Positions 56,093-64,000 of a stretch of DNA of 64,000 nucleotides are shown here, one piece after another (position 1 is the first letter of the stretch; every line of letters begins with the position of its first letter). The DNA lies in NCBI RefSeq assembly GCF_002277955.1, contig NZ_CP018477.1, forward strand, positions 1,939,206 through 2,003,205. The letters run 5' to 3'. Made by a program: the position numbers and the translations under genes. Below the pieces are notes generated by a model that worked only from the letters and a program-made list of their open reading frames with translations, had not been told where the DNA came from and did not search any database. Source of the DNA: Thermogutta terrifontis (GTDB taxonomy: Bacteria > Planctomycetota > Planctomycetia > Pirellulales > Thermoguttaceae).

Positions 56093-57559
56093 TCACACGT
56101 TTTCCGGAACGACGAACGGCTTCCGGTAATCTCGCGTGAGGAGTTTATCCGCTTCGGGGTTGTCAACAAAACGCTCTTTACTTCGGTCGAACGCCAATTT
56201 GGGGCCCAAAATGCACGTGAGCTTCGTCAGATCCACGCCCAAAGCGCCCGCGATGTTGTCTTCCAGCATCTTCCATGCAGCGGCGACCAGCTCGTGGTTT
56301 GGCAATCCGGCGGCCGCTTCGGCGAAGCTGACTTCCTTGCCCAGGCGATAAGAAATGTTACCCAGGTGGCAGAGGGCGGAAGAGTAGTGGGCAACCTCGA
56401 TATCGGCGTGCAGTTCTTCGACTTTGCGACTGCGCATGCATGCGATGAAGTTTTCGAATTGGTCGCCCGGACCCATTTTGACGTCCACCTTCACCAGCGG
56501 TTCTGGCTGGTCCTTTCCCTTGGGATAGAACTTACCGTCCTTGATGACGCCTTCTTCAAGATAGAATTCGTTGGTGACGATGGGGTCAAATTTTTTGCCG
56601 CCCGGGCCTGCTTTTCCCACGAGACCTCGCACCTCAAAGAGCAAGAGCACATCTCCGAAACCCATGACGGTGATCTGCATGTTGGGCGTCTGGCCCTGGT
56701 CCTTCCAGTTGTGGTTGGGCTCGTCGACATATCGGCCACCCGCGCTGATGACCCAGTCCGGCAACGTGGCGCCAGGGATCGCCCAACGCGCGATGTCCAT
56801 CTGATGAACTCCCTGATTGCCGATTTCCCCATTGCCAGTTGGCCAGAACCAGTGCCAATTGTAATGGACGAGGTTTTCGTTGTACGGCATCCACTGAGCG
56901 GGTCCGAGCCACAGGTTGTAGTCCAGCCCAGGCGGCGGATCCTTATCTTCTTTGAATCCGATGGACCACCGTGGTTTGCTGGCATAGCCTTTCGAGACCA
57001 ACAGTTTGCCGTATTTGCCTGAAGCGATGGCGGCCACCTGCTGTGCCCAGGAGGCACTCGACCGACTCTGCGTGCCATGTTGCACAATTCGGCCGTATTT
57101 GCGGGCGGCCTCGACGCACTTGCGGCCCTCGAACACGTTGTGGCTGCACGGCTTTTCCACGTAAACGTCTTTGCCCGCCTGGCATGCCCAAATTGTCATG
57201 AGCGAATGCCAGTGATTGCAGGTGGCGATAGAGATTGCGTCCAGGTTCTTGTCGTCCAGAGCCTCGCGGATATCCTGGACACACTTGGGGGTATTACCAC
57301 CGCGTTTTTCGACCTGCTTGATGCGACTAGCAAACAATCGGCTGTCGGGATCGATCAAATACGTGACCCGCACATTGGGCATACTGGCAAAGGCATCAAT
57401 ATGGGCTCCACCGCGTCCGTGGATGCCCGCCACACCGATGTTGATCGTCTCATTAGCGCCGATGATTCGACCCGAGCTGCGTGTGCCCGAGATCGCAAAA
57501 GTGAAGACCACCCCAGCGGCAGCCGATGTTTTGAGAAAGGAGCGACGATGAACACGCAT
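56093..57559 (-). CDS. Tat-exported Gfo/Idh/MocA family oxidoreductase
   Basis: A 488-residue protein. HRRSFLKTSAAAGVVFTFAI is the Tat signal. The Rossmann motif is IGVAGIHGRGGAHIDAF, followed by IATCNHWHSLMTIWACQAGKDVYVEKP and WLGPAQWMPYNENLVHYNWHWFWPTGNGEIGNQG, a hallmark of this planctomycete subgroup. The C-terminal domain keeps VHQMDIARWAI. GGAGG lies eight bases before the ATG at 57559; the frame is open far upstream but without signal peptide or RBS. It is the largest of the five family members in the window. Confidence 0.88.
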   Translation of the reverse strand: MRVHRRSFLKTSAAAGVVFTFAISGTRSSGRIIGANETINIGVAGIHGRGGAHIDAFASMPNVRVTYLIDPDSRLFASRIKQVEKRGGNTPKCVQDIREALDDKNLDAISIATCNHWHSLMTIWACQAGKDVYVEKPCSHNVFEGRKCVEAARKYGRIVQHGTQSRSSASWAQQVAAIASGKYGKLLVSKGYASKPRWSIGFKEDKDPPPGLDYNLWLGPAQWMPYNENLVHYNWHWFWPTGNGEIGNQGVHQMDIARWAIPGATLPDWVISAGGRYVDEPNHNWKDQGQTPNMQITVMGFGDVLLLFEVRGLVGKAGPGGKKFDPIVTNEFYLEEGVIKDGKFYPKGKDQPEPLVKVDVKMGPGDQFENFIACMRSRKVEELHADIEVAHYSSALCHLGNISYRLGKEVSFAEAAAGLPNHELVAAAWKMLEDNIAGALGVDLTKLTCILGPKLAFDRSKERFVDNPEADKLLTRDYRKPFVVPENV

Positions 57560-58078
57560 AGGTTTGACCTCCTTCATCAAAGGGTGTGACGGATCGTGCA
57601 ATGGTTTGCTGGTGAATCGTTCGCGGTTTGGAAAGATGTATCTCCGGCTCTGGTGTGCTTCCAAGGTTGGATGGAACCGGACCGAGCGCCCTGCTCGAAG
57701 CCCGCCAACATTAAAACAAGACGGAAGCTCGTCGTCCAGTCTTGGGCTTAAATTTTCCCGTGGGGACGTCGCCTGGCGAAGACTGTTCGACCTTTTTCCA
57801 GAACGTGCCTTGGGCTGAATCGCGGCGATCACCAGCACCACTCTTTCAAGCAACCGGGACCTAAAAAAGTGCCTCGGGGGCATTGAAATTTTTGCAACCT
57901 TCGATATAAAGCCGATGAAACCACTTGCGGCGTGCCATCGATGGTGGCCATTGAGCGATGGCGGCCCTGAAAACGTGGCTGGGTGTGGCTGTATGTGCCC
58001 AGGCGGGAAAGGTGGCCTGTAAACGGCTTCGGCGGTCGGAGCCATCCCGCGGGTACTGTTTGGACGGAGGTACGTATC
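57560..58078. other. Divergent intergenic region before the Lys-rich peptide gene
   Basis: About 520 bases. A good promoter-like pair sits at 57883-57910. Nothing else is recognisable. Confidence 0.4.
57883..57910 (+). promoter_or_regulatory. Putative sigma-70 promoter of the Lys-rich peptide gene
   Basis: TTGAAA (57883-57888) and TATAAA (57905-57910) are separated by 16 bases. The pair points towards the peptide gene and predicts a leader of about 160 bases. Confidence 0.5.
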
Positions 58079-58171
58079 GTGGCGACCAAGAAAGCAGCGA
58101 CGAAGGGTGCGGCAACCAAGAAGGCTGCTGCCAAGAAGGCAACCAAGAAATCGTGCAAGAAGAAATGCTGA
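58079..58171 (+). CDS. Thirty-residue Lys/Ala/Thr-rich basic peptide
   Basis: GTG at 58079 has GGAGG eight bases upstream. The product is built from ATKKAATKGAATKKAAAKK-type repeats with two Cys near the end (SCKKKC). It resembles the tails of bacterial histone-H1-like proteins, so nucleic-acid binding is a natural guess, though the peptide is far shorter. The frame is open further upstream, but the Arg/Trp-rich lead lacks repeats and an RBS. A sigma-70-like promoter precedes it and a terminator hairpin lies at 58262-58296, so it appears to be its own transcript. Confidence 0.6.
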   Translation: MATKKAATKGAATKKAAAKKATKKSCKKKC

Positions 58172-58261
58172 CCGAGATTTGAGAGACTGGAAGCCTGTCC
58201 TCGGATCGGGGAAAGGCAAAAGGTCTCAGCGTCGGCTGACGCCGCTCACCCCGACGAGAAA

Positions 58262-58296
58262 GGGCCGCGAAGCACGAGGCTGAGCGGCCCTATTTT
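58262..58296 (+). terminator. Terminator-like hairpin after the Lys-rich peptide gene
   Basis: GGGCCGC (58262-58268) pairs with GCGGCCC (58284-58290). An inner AGC/GCT stem is set off by GA bulges on both sides, and TATTTT follows. Confidence 0.6.
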
Positions 58297-58375
58297 CGTG
58301 GAAACGCTCCCACATAGCTGCGTCTCGTTGCAGGTTCCGCGTGGGTATGCCATACTGGAATGGGGAGTCCATGCC

Positions 58376-58795
58376 ATGGCAATCATGTGCCCGCGCTGTG
58401 GTGCGGCTTACGATGTAACCTTGTTCGCGTTTGGTCGTTCCATAAGGTGTGAGTGCGGCCAGTGGATCGATGTACGATCCGGTCACACCCAACCAGTTCG
58501 TTTCTTGCAAGAAGGAGGACATGCCATGGCAGAGATTCCAGTGGGACGCGTAACACACTACTTCAGCCATTTGGGCGTGGCGGCTGTGGAGATTACGAAT
58601 GGCACTCTGGCCGTAGGAGATACCATCCACATCAAAGGGCACACGACTGACTTTTACCAGCCTGTGACCTCGATTCAAATTGACAGGCGGCCCGTTCAGC
58701 AGGCGGAGGCCGGGCAGAACGTGGGGATCAAAGTTGCGGAACATGCGCGTGAACACGATACCGTGTACAAGGTAGTTCCGGAGGCGTCGGCATAA
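58376..58795 (+). CDS. Zinc-ribbon protein fused to EF-Tu domain-2-like barrel
   Basis: A 139-residue protein. Residues about 1-50 hold a zinc ribbon (MCPRCGAAYDV, RCECGQW). Residues about 51-139 (AEIPVGRVTHYFSHLGVAAVEITNGTLAVGDTIHIKGHTTDF) match the stand-alone translation-elongation-factor-like barrel known in many bacteria. Two in-frame starts both have an RBS: ATG 58376 (GGGGAG eight bases before) and ATG 58526 (AAGGAGG seven bases before), which would yield just the 89-residue barrel. The cell may make both forms. Both starts have the same CATGCCATGGCA context. A ribosome-related role is inferred from the domain only. The methyltransferase gene follows 18 bases later. Confidence 0.75.
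   Translation: MAIMCPRCGAAYDVTLFAFGRSIRCECGQWIDVRSGHTQPVRFLQEGGHAMAEIPVGRVTHYFSHLGVAAVEITNGTLAVGDTIHIKGHTTDFYQPVTSIQIDRRPVQQAEAGQNVGIKVAEHAREHDTVYKVVPEASA
58526..58532 (+). promoter_or_regulatory. Internal start site of the EF-Tu-like barrel
   Basis: A consensus AAGGAGG at 58512-58518 precedes this in-frame ATG by seven bases, stronger than the RBS of the upstream start. It allows separate translation of the barrel. Confidence 0.5.
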
Positions 58796-58813
58796 GGGCG
58801 TGCGATTCCTCAC

Positions 58814-59731
58814 ATGTTCCAGGTTGACTGCGAAGAATGGGGTGCAACTCCTTTTCAGACTCAGGATTACGAGCTCCTCGATTTCGGAGAAGGACGTCGC
58901 CTGGAACGCTTTGGAGCGTGGGTTTTAGACCGGCCCAGTCCCGCGGCGGAAGGGCCGCCGGTTCGGCCGCCGTTGTGGCGCATGGCTCACAGTCGGTTCG
59001 AGCGGGTTCGTGGGAATCTGGGCAGGTGGGTGGACCAGACTCACGTCCCGCAGCGATGGACGATTCGATGGGGCCCGCTCGTGTTCGAATTGAAGCGGAA
59101 CGATTCTGGCCACGTGGGGCTTTTTCCGGAACAGGCTGCCAACTGGAACTGGCTCTACTATCGGCTTCGCGCCACTCCTCCCACCAAGCCGATTCTCAAC
59201 CTTTTTGCCTATACGGGAGGGGCTACTCTGGCGGCGGCACTGGCAGGAGCCGAGGTCATCCATGTGGATGCCGCTCGGAATGTGGTGGGTTGGGCACGTC
59301 GTAACGCCGAGCACTCGGGCCTGGAAAATCGGCCCATTCACTGGATTGTCGAAGACGCGCGAAAATTTGTGCGGCGCGAGCTGCGGCGAGGCAAAAGCTA
59401 CGAGGGGATCATTCTGGATCCGCCCAGTTACGGTCATGGTCCCCGAGGCGAGGCCTTTCAGTTTCACAAAGATATTGAGGCCCTTGTACGAATGTGTTTT
59501 GAGCTAATGGCCCCCGACCGGGGTTTCTTCCTCTTCACGTGCCACACGCCTGGTTACGGTACCCAGCAGGTTACACGATTGATCCACGGGATTCGTCCAG
59601 AGATTTGGCAGTATGGGGAATTAAAAATCCGGATGATGGCGATTCCTACTGCGGATGGCCGATTCCTTCCCAGCGGTATGATGGTCCGCTGGGATGCGCT
59701 CGGTGTTCCGGCACCTTCGAACAAGCTCTAA
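58814..59731 (+). CDS. RlmI-like class I SAM-dependent methyltransferase
   Basis: A 305-residue enzyme. The SAM site is LNLFAYTGGATLAAALAGAEVIHVDAA, and the catalytic DPPSYGHGPRGEAF matches the (N/D)PPxY motif of base methyltransferases. It resembles the catalytic part of 23S rRNA m5C methyltransferases (RlmI/RlmK type) but lacks an obvious N-terminal PUA domain; its N-terminus is a beta-rich region instead. Probably it methylates rRNA or another nucleic acid. It follows the zinc-ribbon protein by 18 bases, hinting at a translation-related pair. The ATG at 58814 has only a weak RBS. It overlaps the convergent CNNM gene by four bases. Confidence 0.82.
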   Translation: MFQVDCEEWGATPFQTQDYELLDFGEGRRLERFGAWVLDRPSPAAEGPPVRPPLWRMAHSRFERVRGNLGRWVDQTHVPQRWTIRWGPLVFELKRNDSGHVGLFPEQAANWNWLYYRLRATPPTKPILNLFAYTGGATLAAALAGAEVIHVDAARNVVGWARRNAEHSGLENRPIHWIVEDARKFVRRELRRGKSYEGIILDPPSYGHGPRGEAFQFHKDIEALVRMCFELMAPDRGFFLFTCHTPGYGTQQVTRLIHGIRPEIWQYGELKIRMMAIPTADGRFLPSGMMVRWDALGVPAPSNKL

Positions 59732-60708
59732 GAGTTGCTATCCACAAGATAGAGGCGGCGCAATGCCCGCTCGATGAGCACGCCCACAGGCTGACCTTTT
59801 GCATTTACCACCAGCGCCAGAGGTTCCCGTGTCCGAAACAGCTCTTGAAGGACGGACACCAATCGCTCCTCCGCATAAACGCGAAAAATCGGCCGAACAA
59901 AAGCACGCACCGGTGTCTCTGGATTCAAAAAGAGTTCCGCCAGACATACGTAGCCTCTGTATCTTCCATCACCGGTGCTCTCGCAAACCAGGGCAAACTC
60001 CTCTTCTTTAAAGGATGATTGCTGAGCCAGATGTTGCCAGGTGATGTCGAGCGAAACGTGGGGAATAGCCGAGAGTTCCTGCATGAACGCGCTTACCGGT
60101 TTGGCGCCGCTCTCCAGAATGGCTCGAGCGATCCGACGCTGCATGCCCACAATTAGTCCCGCGTGTTCACCCTCCTCCATGATCCGTCGTAACTCCTGAC
60201 TGGTGATCTCGGAGCGTGCTTCGTCCAGCGGAGCAGTAAGGAACAAAGCCAAGACTCGACTATACGCCCAGAGGATCACTGCGACGGGCAACAGCACGAC
60301 GGCCAGAACGGCAAAGACGGGCCCTGTGATGCGAAGCAGCCGAAAAGGAGCCTGAAGGAAGAGTCGCTTTGGAATGAGTTCTCCGAAAATAAAGACGATG
60401 GGAGTCGTGACGAACGTGGCGAGAAACTCGACCGTTGTGGTCGACGCACTGGCCAGTTGCTGTAAAAGAACAACGGCCGCGAAAGAGACCAAATAATTGG
60501 CTAGATTGTTGCCTACAAGAGTCGTGCTAATGAATAACGCGGGCCGCTCGGCGAACCAGGCAAGGATGCGCGCAAGCCAATCACCCGTGCCCGCCAGGAC
60601 CTGGAGTCGTAATCGAGAAACGCGATAGAAGCCGGTTTCCGTTCCGCTGAAAAGTGCGCTTAAAGCAAGGCCGATGAGGAATAAAGCAAGTGGCAAAACG
60701 AGGGTCAT
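59728..60708 (-). CDS. CNNM/CorC-like membrane protein (DUF21)
   Basis: A 326-residue protein with a DUF21 (CNNM) membrane domain. Four hydrophobic segments fall at about 3-22, 55-75, 90-110 and 125-155. GTETGFYRVSRLRLQ and GELIPKRLF are family motifs. A CBS-pair-like region follows (about 190-326, ALVVNAKGQPVGVLIE). The family takes part in magnesium or other cation efflux. The terminal CorC_HlyC domain of full-length proteins is absent. Its start codon overlaps the stop of the upstream paralogue (ATGA at 60708-60705), so the two genes are coupled and may form a heteromer. Confidence 0.84.
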   Translation of the reverse strand: MTLVLPLALFLIGLALSALFSGTETGFYRVSRLRLQVLAGTGDWLARILAWFAERPALFISTTLVGNNLANYLVSFAAVVLLQQLASASTTTVEFLATFVTTPIVFIFGELIPKRLFLQAPFRLLRITGPVFAVLAVVLLPVAVILWAYSRVLALFLTAPLDEARSEITSQELRRIMEEGEHAGLIVGMQRRIARAILESGAKPVSAFMQELSAIPHVSLDITWQHLAQQSSFKEEEFALVCESTGDGRYRGYVCLAELFLNPETPVRAFVRPIFRVYAEERLVSVLQELFRTREPLALVVNAKGQPVGVLIERALRRLYLVDSNS

Positions 60709-62057
60709 TCACCGGTCTCCTTCGCGTGATCACAGCGGCGAAGTTCAGCCAGAATGACACCACGACGGCCCACCTGAATGGCACGCAATTCAAATGGTCC
60801 CCACCGGCAGATGTCGCCAGGCTTGGGCAGTCGTCCTAATTGGTCCTGAAAGATGCCGGCGACTGTACGGCTGGCCTCCTCGGGATGTTCCAGACCGAAA
60901 TAACGGCACAGGCGATAAACACTCGTCAACCCCGTTACGTGCCAGACGCCCGGCTGTACAGGGAGGATGGGACGCCGTCCGAAGAACTGCTCGCTGCGGC
61001 TGGTCTCACGTGTGAAGATGCGGGAGAGAAGGTCCTCAAGAGTGATGATGCCCACCGTTTCGCCATACTCATTCACAACCGCTGCCACGTCTCGATGCTC
61101 ATCCACCAGGGTTTGCAGGACCTGCGCAGCCGTGACGTTCCAGGGGACATAGGCAACGGGCTCGGCCCAAACAGCCAGGTCCACGGAATCCAAACCTTCT
61201 GATTCGGTTGTGTTACTCTGATCTGAGGCCGGTAGGACATTCGGTTGCGGTTCGTCAGCGCTCACAGTGCGCTGTGCCGCTCTCATAAGGGTCCGAGAAG
61301 AAATCGCTGCCGTGAAAGCCTCGTCTTCCTGCTCCACGATGAAGAGATACTTTGACACTGAGAATGCCGCTTTGGCCTCGGGGGGTGATACCGGTCGGTG
61401 GAAAATCCGGACCTCGGTGCGAGGCTGCATGACATCCTCAGCGCGTAGATCAGAAAGCTGGACGAGGTTCTCCAGGACGTGTTGTTCATCTTCCAGTACC
61501 GCCGCAGCCTCCTGGGAGAAGCGGACCGCTTTTTCCAACTCCCTGACACGCAGAAAGGGTTCCGGTTTGAACCCGGGCCAGAACACTCGTCGAATGCTGA
61601 TGGCTATTCCACGTAACACCGGCAGAAGGGGGTTTGTCAACCTGACGGCCATGTAGATGGGAAAGGCCAGTATTAGTGCGGAGGCTACCGGACGCTGGGC
61701 GGCGAGGCTTTTGGGCAGCATCTCACTGAAGAAAATGAGAACCAAGATGGAAAGCGACGCGAAAACACCGGCCTGCTGGATATTCCCCTGTCGCTGCCAG
61801 TGCAGTGTGATCACCGAAGACATCGTGAAGTAGGCCACGTTGACCAGCAAATTGCAGAACAAAATGGCCGTCAGAAGGTGTTCCCCTCGGTTCGCAAGAT
61901 AGGAAGCGAGGCGACCTGTCCAGCCGAAAGTGGCCAGCCGTTGCGTGTCCTGACGACGAAGCGAGAAGAAAGCTGCTTCCGCCGCAGAAAAGCATGCCGA
62001 CAGGACTGCCAATGCCCCCATCACGATCAGAAACGGGATCAGTGAGAGCATGCTCAC
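60705..62057 (-). CDS. CNNM/CorC-like membrane protein with CBS and CorC_HlyC domains
   Basis: A 450-residue protein. DUF21 at about 1-180 (CFSAAEAAFFSLRRQDTQRLA, SEMLPKSLAAQRP), a CBS pair at about 205-360 (EDVMQPRTEVRIF, VAAVVNEYGETVGIITLEDLLSRIF) and a CorC_HlyC domain at about 370-445 (VWHVTGLTSVYRLCRYFGL). This is the full CNNM architecture. The CBS region has a poorly conserved spacer (about 255-290). GTG 62057 is used; ATG 62051 is an alternative. It lies about 50 bases after the ABC permease stop on the same strand, so the three genes may be an operon. Confidence 0.86.
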   Translation of the reverse strand: MSMLSLIPFLIVMGALAVLSACFSAAEAAFFSLRRQDTQRLATFGWTGRLASYLANRGEHLLTAILFCNLLVNVAYFTMSSVITLHWQRQGNIQQAGVFASLSILVLIFFSEMLPKSLAAQRPVASALILAFPIYMAVRLTNPLLPVLRGIAISIRRVFWPGFKPEPFLRVRELEKAVRFSQEAAAVLEDEQHVLENLVQLSDLRAEDVMQPRTEVRIFHRPVSPPEAKAAFSVSKYLFIVEQEDEAFTAAISSRTLMRAAQRTVSADEPQPNVLPASDQSNTTESEGLDSVDLAVWAEPVAYVPWNVTAAQVLQTLVDEHRDVAAVVNEYGETVGIITLEDLLSRIFTRETSRSEQFFGRRPILPVQPGVWHVTGLTSVYRLCRYFGLEHPEEASRTVAGIFQDQLGRLPKPGDICRWGPFELRAIQVGRRGVILAELRRCDHAKETGE

Positions 62058-62111
62058 AGCGGCGCCCTGACCTCCAAGTGGAACGGTATCACTTCGAGCC
62101 GTCCTGCGTGT

Positions 62112-64000
62112 TCAGGTCTCATCCAGTGTAGTGCGGCCGGTGGCCACATCGAACTCGTCGATGGCCGGAATGAGCATCGCAGCCGTGGCGAAACTGTAGG
62201 CGGCAACCAGCGTGACAAAAACCAGATGGGTTTGTCCCAAAAAAAGACTGGTAAGAGCATAAAATGTGGCCAGGGGACAGGCGAACGAAGCGAGAGCCAA
62301 TGCATTCGACGGGTTTCGAATCCCCAGCGCTAGGTACAGGCCCGCTCCGCCTCCGATCATGAAAGCCAGAAACGGATGAAGCTGGGCCTGGAACGACCCA
62401 CTGAACGCCAGCATCACCCGCATGCACACGGCGACACCGAGAAAGAGGAAAAACACGGTCCCCAGACTGGTCGCGATGGCATGGCGGGAGTTGACGTAGT
62501 TTAAGCCAGCGTGAACTCCGAGCATCGCCACAAATCCAAAGAGCACCCACAGACCGACAACGAGATAGACGGTGTCCTCCCACGTCAGCCAGCCGCGCCA
62601 GCCCAGCCACAGGCACAGAACCGTGGGTAAAAGCACATACTCCTTGCAGTTGTAAAAAGTTCCCGCCAGTTTGCCAAAGATAAACTCTTTGGGGGTAATG
62701 TCTGAGACCAGGAGGAGATCCAGTGTTCGACCGTCACGTTCCGTCGTCAGAGCGATGACCGCCTGGGTGTTGACGAGGATGAGACTGATCAATAAAACCG
62801 GCACCGTGACTGCGGCGACGAGGCCCTTGTTGACCCCCTCAGCAGTTTCCCCATACTGGGCCAGGGTGAAAAAGGCGGCAAAAAAGAGGGCCAGATATCC
62901 AATCCGTACGAGAAGGGCGCGCCTTCCGTACGCCCATGTGCAGACCTCCCGCCAAAGTACCGGATTGTCCCACACCTCTCTCTTTTTGCCCGGTGCGGCG
63001 TGAAGACGGCTCAATTCTTCCACCGACTTTGCCCCTCGAGCGATTGGAGTTGGAACCGTTGCCTCCTTCACGCCATCCTGGTCCGTTGTCTCGCTTTGAG
63101 ACGGCCTGGTCTGGGCCTGAGCACTTGTCCCGACAGCGGCGAGAGCTGGCTCGAGCACTTCCGCTTCCTGGGCTGTGGCCCAGTCCTCCTCCGCCGGCTG
63201 CCGCCGAGGATCTCGAACTACGTTCCAAACTCGCACTCCGGCAATGGCAATGCCATTCAGGACCAGGAAAGAGACTAGCTCCACGGCAAGAAACCCCGCC
63301 CAGCTATATCGTAATATGCCGAGCGCGCCTTCTGCCCGGAGAATCGGGCGAGACGCCTCCAGAACTGCCCGCCAGGGGCTGATCATCACAGCCAGCGACG
63401 AGCAGGGTATTCCCGCAAGCGATCGCTCCCCCTGCCAGGCCAGCACCTCGCCGATGCCCAGCCAGAATACAAGCGCGAGAATGGTCAGCGTGATTGCCTG
63501 AACGGTCTTTTCCCGCCAGAAAGCCAGAACCGTGCCGATACTTCCGGCGACGAGCATGGCTGCCAAGGTAACGAGGAACACGCGAAAAATCTGGCCGTAA
63601 GAAATGCCACCTAAAAGGGCAGCAAAAAGATACACGGGAATTCCACCCACCAAGGTCGTCAGAAGCGTAACAAGGCTGCTGAAAAGCTTCCCCAGAACAA
63701 GCTCGGTGTTTGCGAGCTCTGTTACCAGGAGGAGATCGAGGGTGCGTTTGTCTTTTTCCTGACAGACGCTCGAGGCGGCGACCAATGCAGCCGAGAATAT
63801 TGCCAGGACAAGCTGTAGCGGGCTGGCGATCTGAAACCACGTTTCCCCAAACCGAGCGGCGTCCCCAACATCTCGAATGTACTGCGTGCCGGTGACCACC
63901 AGCCATGCCGTGCACATGATTAAGAGGAGAATGGCCGCATAGGCCGTTCTGGCAAGAAAGAATTGCCAGCGGCGGGGACAAACGGCCATTTCGCGAGTTA
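62112..64000 (-). CDS. ABC-2 type permease with two homologous halves, N-terminus cut by window edge
   Basis: An internal ATG at 63989 opens a 625-residue product, but the frame stays open to the edge and the residues before it read L-T-R-E, which fits the family start NPVLxRE. The second half repeats this (NPVLWREVCTWAYGRRALLVRIGYLALF) after a Pro/Glu/Thr-rich hydrophilic linker of about 80 residues. Both halves carry an EKDKRTLDLLLV- or ERDGRTLDLLLV-type motif of ABC-2 permeases and about six membrane helices each. It would export an unknown substrate with an ATPase that should lie beyond the edge. I therefore annotate it as partial. Confidence 0.83.
   Translation of the reverse strand, partial: TREMAVCPRRWQFFLARTAYAAILLLIMCTAWLVVTGTQYIRDVGDAARFGETWFQIASPLQLVLAIFSAALVAASSVCQEKDKRTLDLLLVTELANTELVLGKLFSSLVTLLTTLVGGIPVYLFAALLGGISYGQIFRVFLVTLAAMLVAGSIGTVLAFWREKTVQAITLTILALVFWLGIGEVLAWQGERSLAGIPCSSLAVMISPWRAVLEASRPILRAEGALGILRYSWAGFLAVELVSFLVLNGIAIAGVRVWNVVRDPRRQPAEEDWATAQEAEVLEPALAAVGTSAQAQTRPSQSETTDQDGVKEATVPTPIARGAKSVEELSRLHAAPGKKREVWDNPVLWREVCTWAYGRRALLVRIGYLALFFAAFFTLAQYGETAEGVNKGLVAAVTVPVLLISLILVNTQAVIALTTERDGRTLDLLLVSDITPKEFIFGKLAGTFYNCKEYVLLPTVLCLWLGWRGWLTWEDTVYLVVGLWVLFGFVAMLGVHAGLNYVNSRHAIATSLGTVFFLFLGVAVCMRVMLAFSGSFQAQLHPFLAFMIGGGAGLYLALGIRNPSNALALASFACPLATFYALTSLFLGQTHLVFVTLVAAYSFATAAMLIPAIDEFDVATGRTTLDET

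Noticed and set aside
55709..57022. Plus-strand open frame of 437 codons
   Set aside because: It spans parts of two well-supported minus-strand oxidoreductase genes.

Overview
The window looks like chromosomal DNA from a planctomycete of the Pirellulales type. A thermophile such as Thermogutta is my best guess from gene style, but this is inference without a database search. The supporting signs are several Tat-exported Gfo/Idh/MocA oxidoreductases, a TPR lipoprotein coupled to a CRTAC1-type FG-GAP protein, a membrane Ser/Thr kinase with a formylglycine-enzyme-like tail, a GldA/GldFG-type ABC system, a DUF6485-like miniprotein and hopanoid genes. DNA is moderately GC-rich, genes are spaced on both strands, and starts often carry GGAGG-type ribosome binding sites. 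I saw no rRNA, tRNA, CRISPR array, phage or complete insertion sequence.

Layout. 1-1628: a secreted glycosidase-like gene running off the left edge. 2055-3008: a membrane-anchored Mrr-type nuclease-like gene. 2993-13434: a dense signalling island. On the minus strand it has a GAF/PAS histidine kinase and a lone receiver; on the plus strand an HDOD protein, a PAS histidine kinase, and three receiver proteins ending in HD-GYP, HDOD and degenerate HD-GYP domains. Both kinases are split by apparent single-base frameshifts. 13666-15774: zinc-ribbon Ser/Thr kinase. 15872-19765: Cys-rich secreted protein, acetolactate synthase (ilvB) and an HTH-EIIA regulator. 20163-30266: two Gfo/Idh oxidoreductases, a YugP-like protease and two divergently transcribed secreted glycosidase-like proteins, probably a polysaccharide-use region. 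30416-33301: thioredoxin-like protein, a deoxyribosyltransferase-like protein and a Pro/Ser-rich membrane protein. 33372-36743: hopanoid pair (squalene-hopene cyclase and radical-SAM HpnH). 37232-41120: Tat oxidoreductase, a second HDOD protein and two miniproteins. 41387-44588: TPR lipoprotein and FG-GAP protein, overlapping. 44713-51145: GldA-like ATPase, GldF/GldG-like fusion and a DUF4340 protein. 51845-58171: NAD-type isocitrate dehydrogenase, a small secreted His/Tyr/Pro-rich protein, a PilZ-like protein, two Tat oxidoreductases and a 30-residue Lys-rich peptide gene. 58376-64000: zinc-ribbon/EF-Tu-like barrel protein, a methyltransferase, two CNNM/CorC-like membrane proteins and an ABC-2 permease running off the right edge.

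Intergenic regions carry at least six copies of a dispersed repeat built around the palindrome GGCAATTCATGAATTGCC. Some copies also share flanking modules of about 200 bases.

The most unusual material is the multi-output phosphorelay island with its two frameshifted kinases, a promoter-like motif shared by the two HDOD genes, the Lys-rich peptide gene with its own promoter, RBS and hairpin, and the zinc-ribbon/EF-Tu-domain-2 protein with two in-frame start sites.
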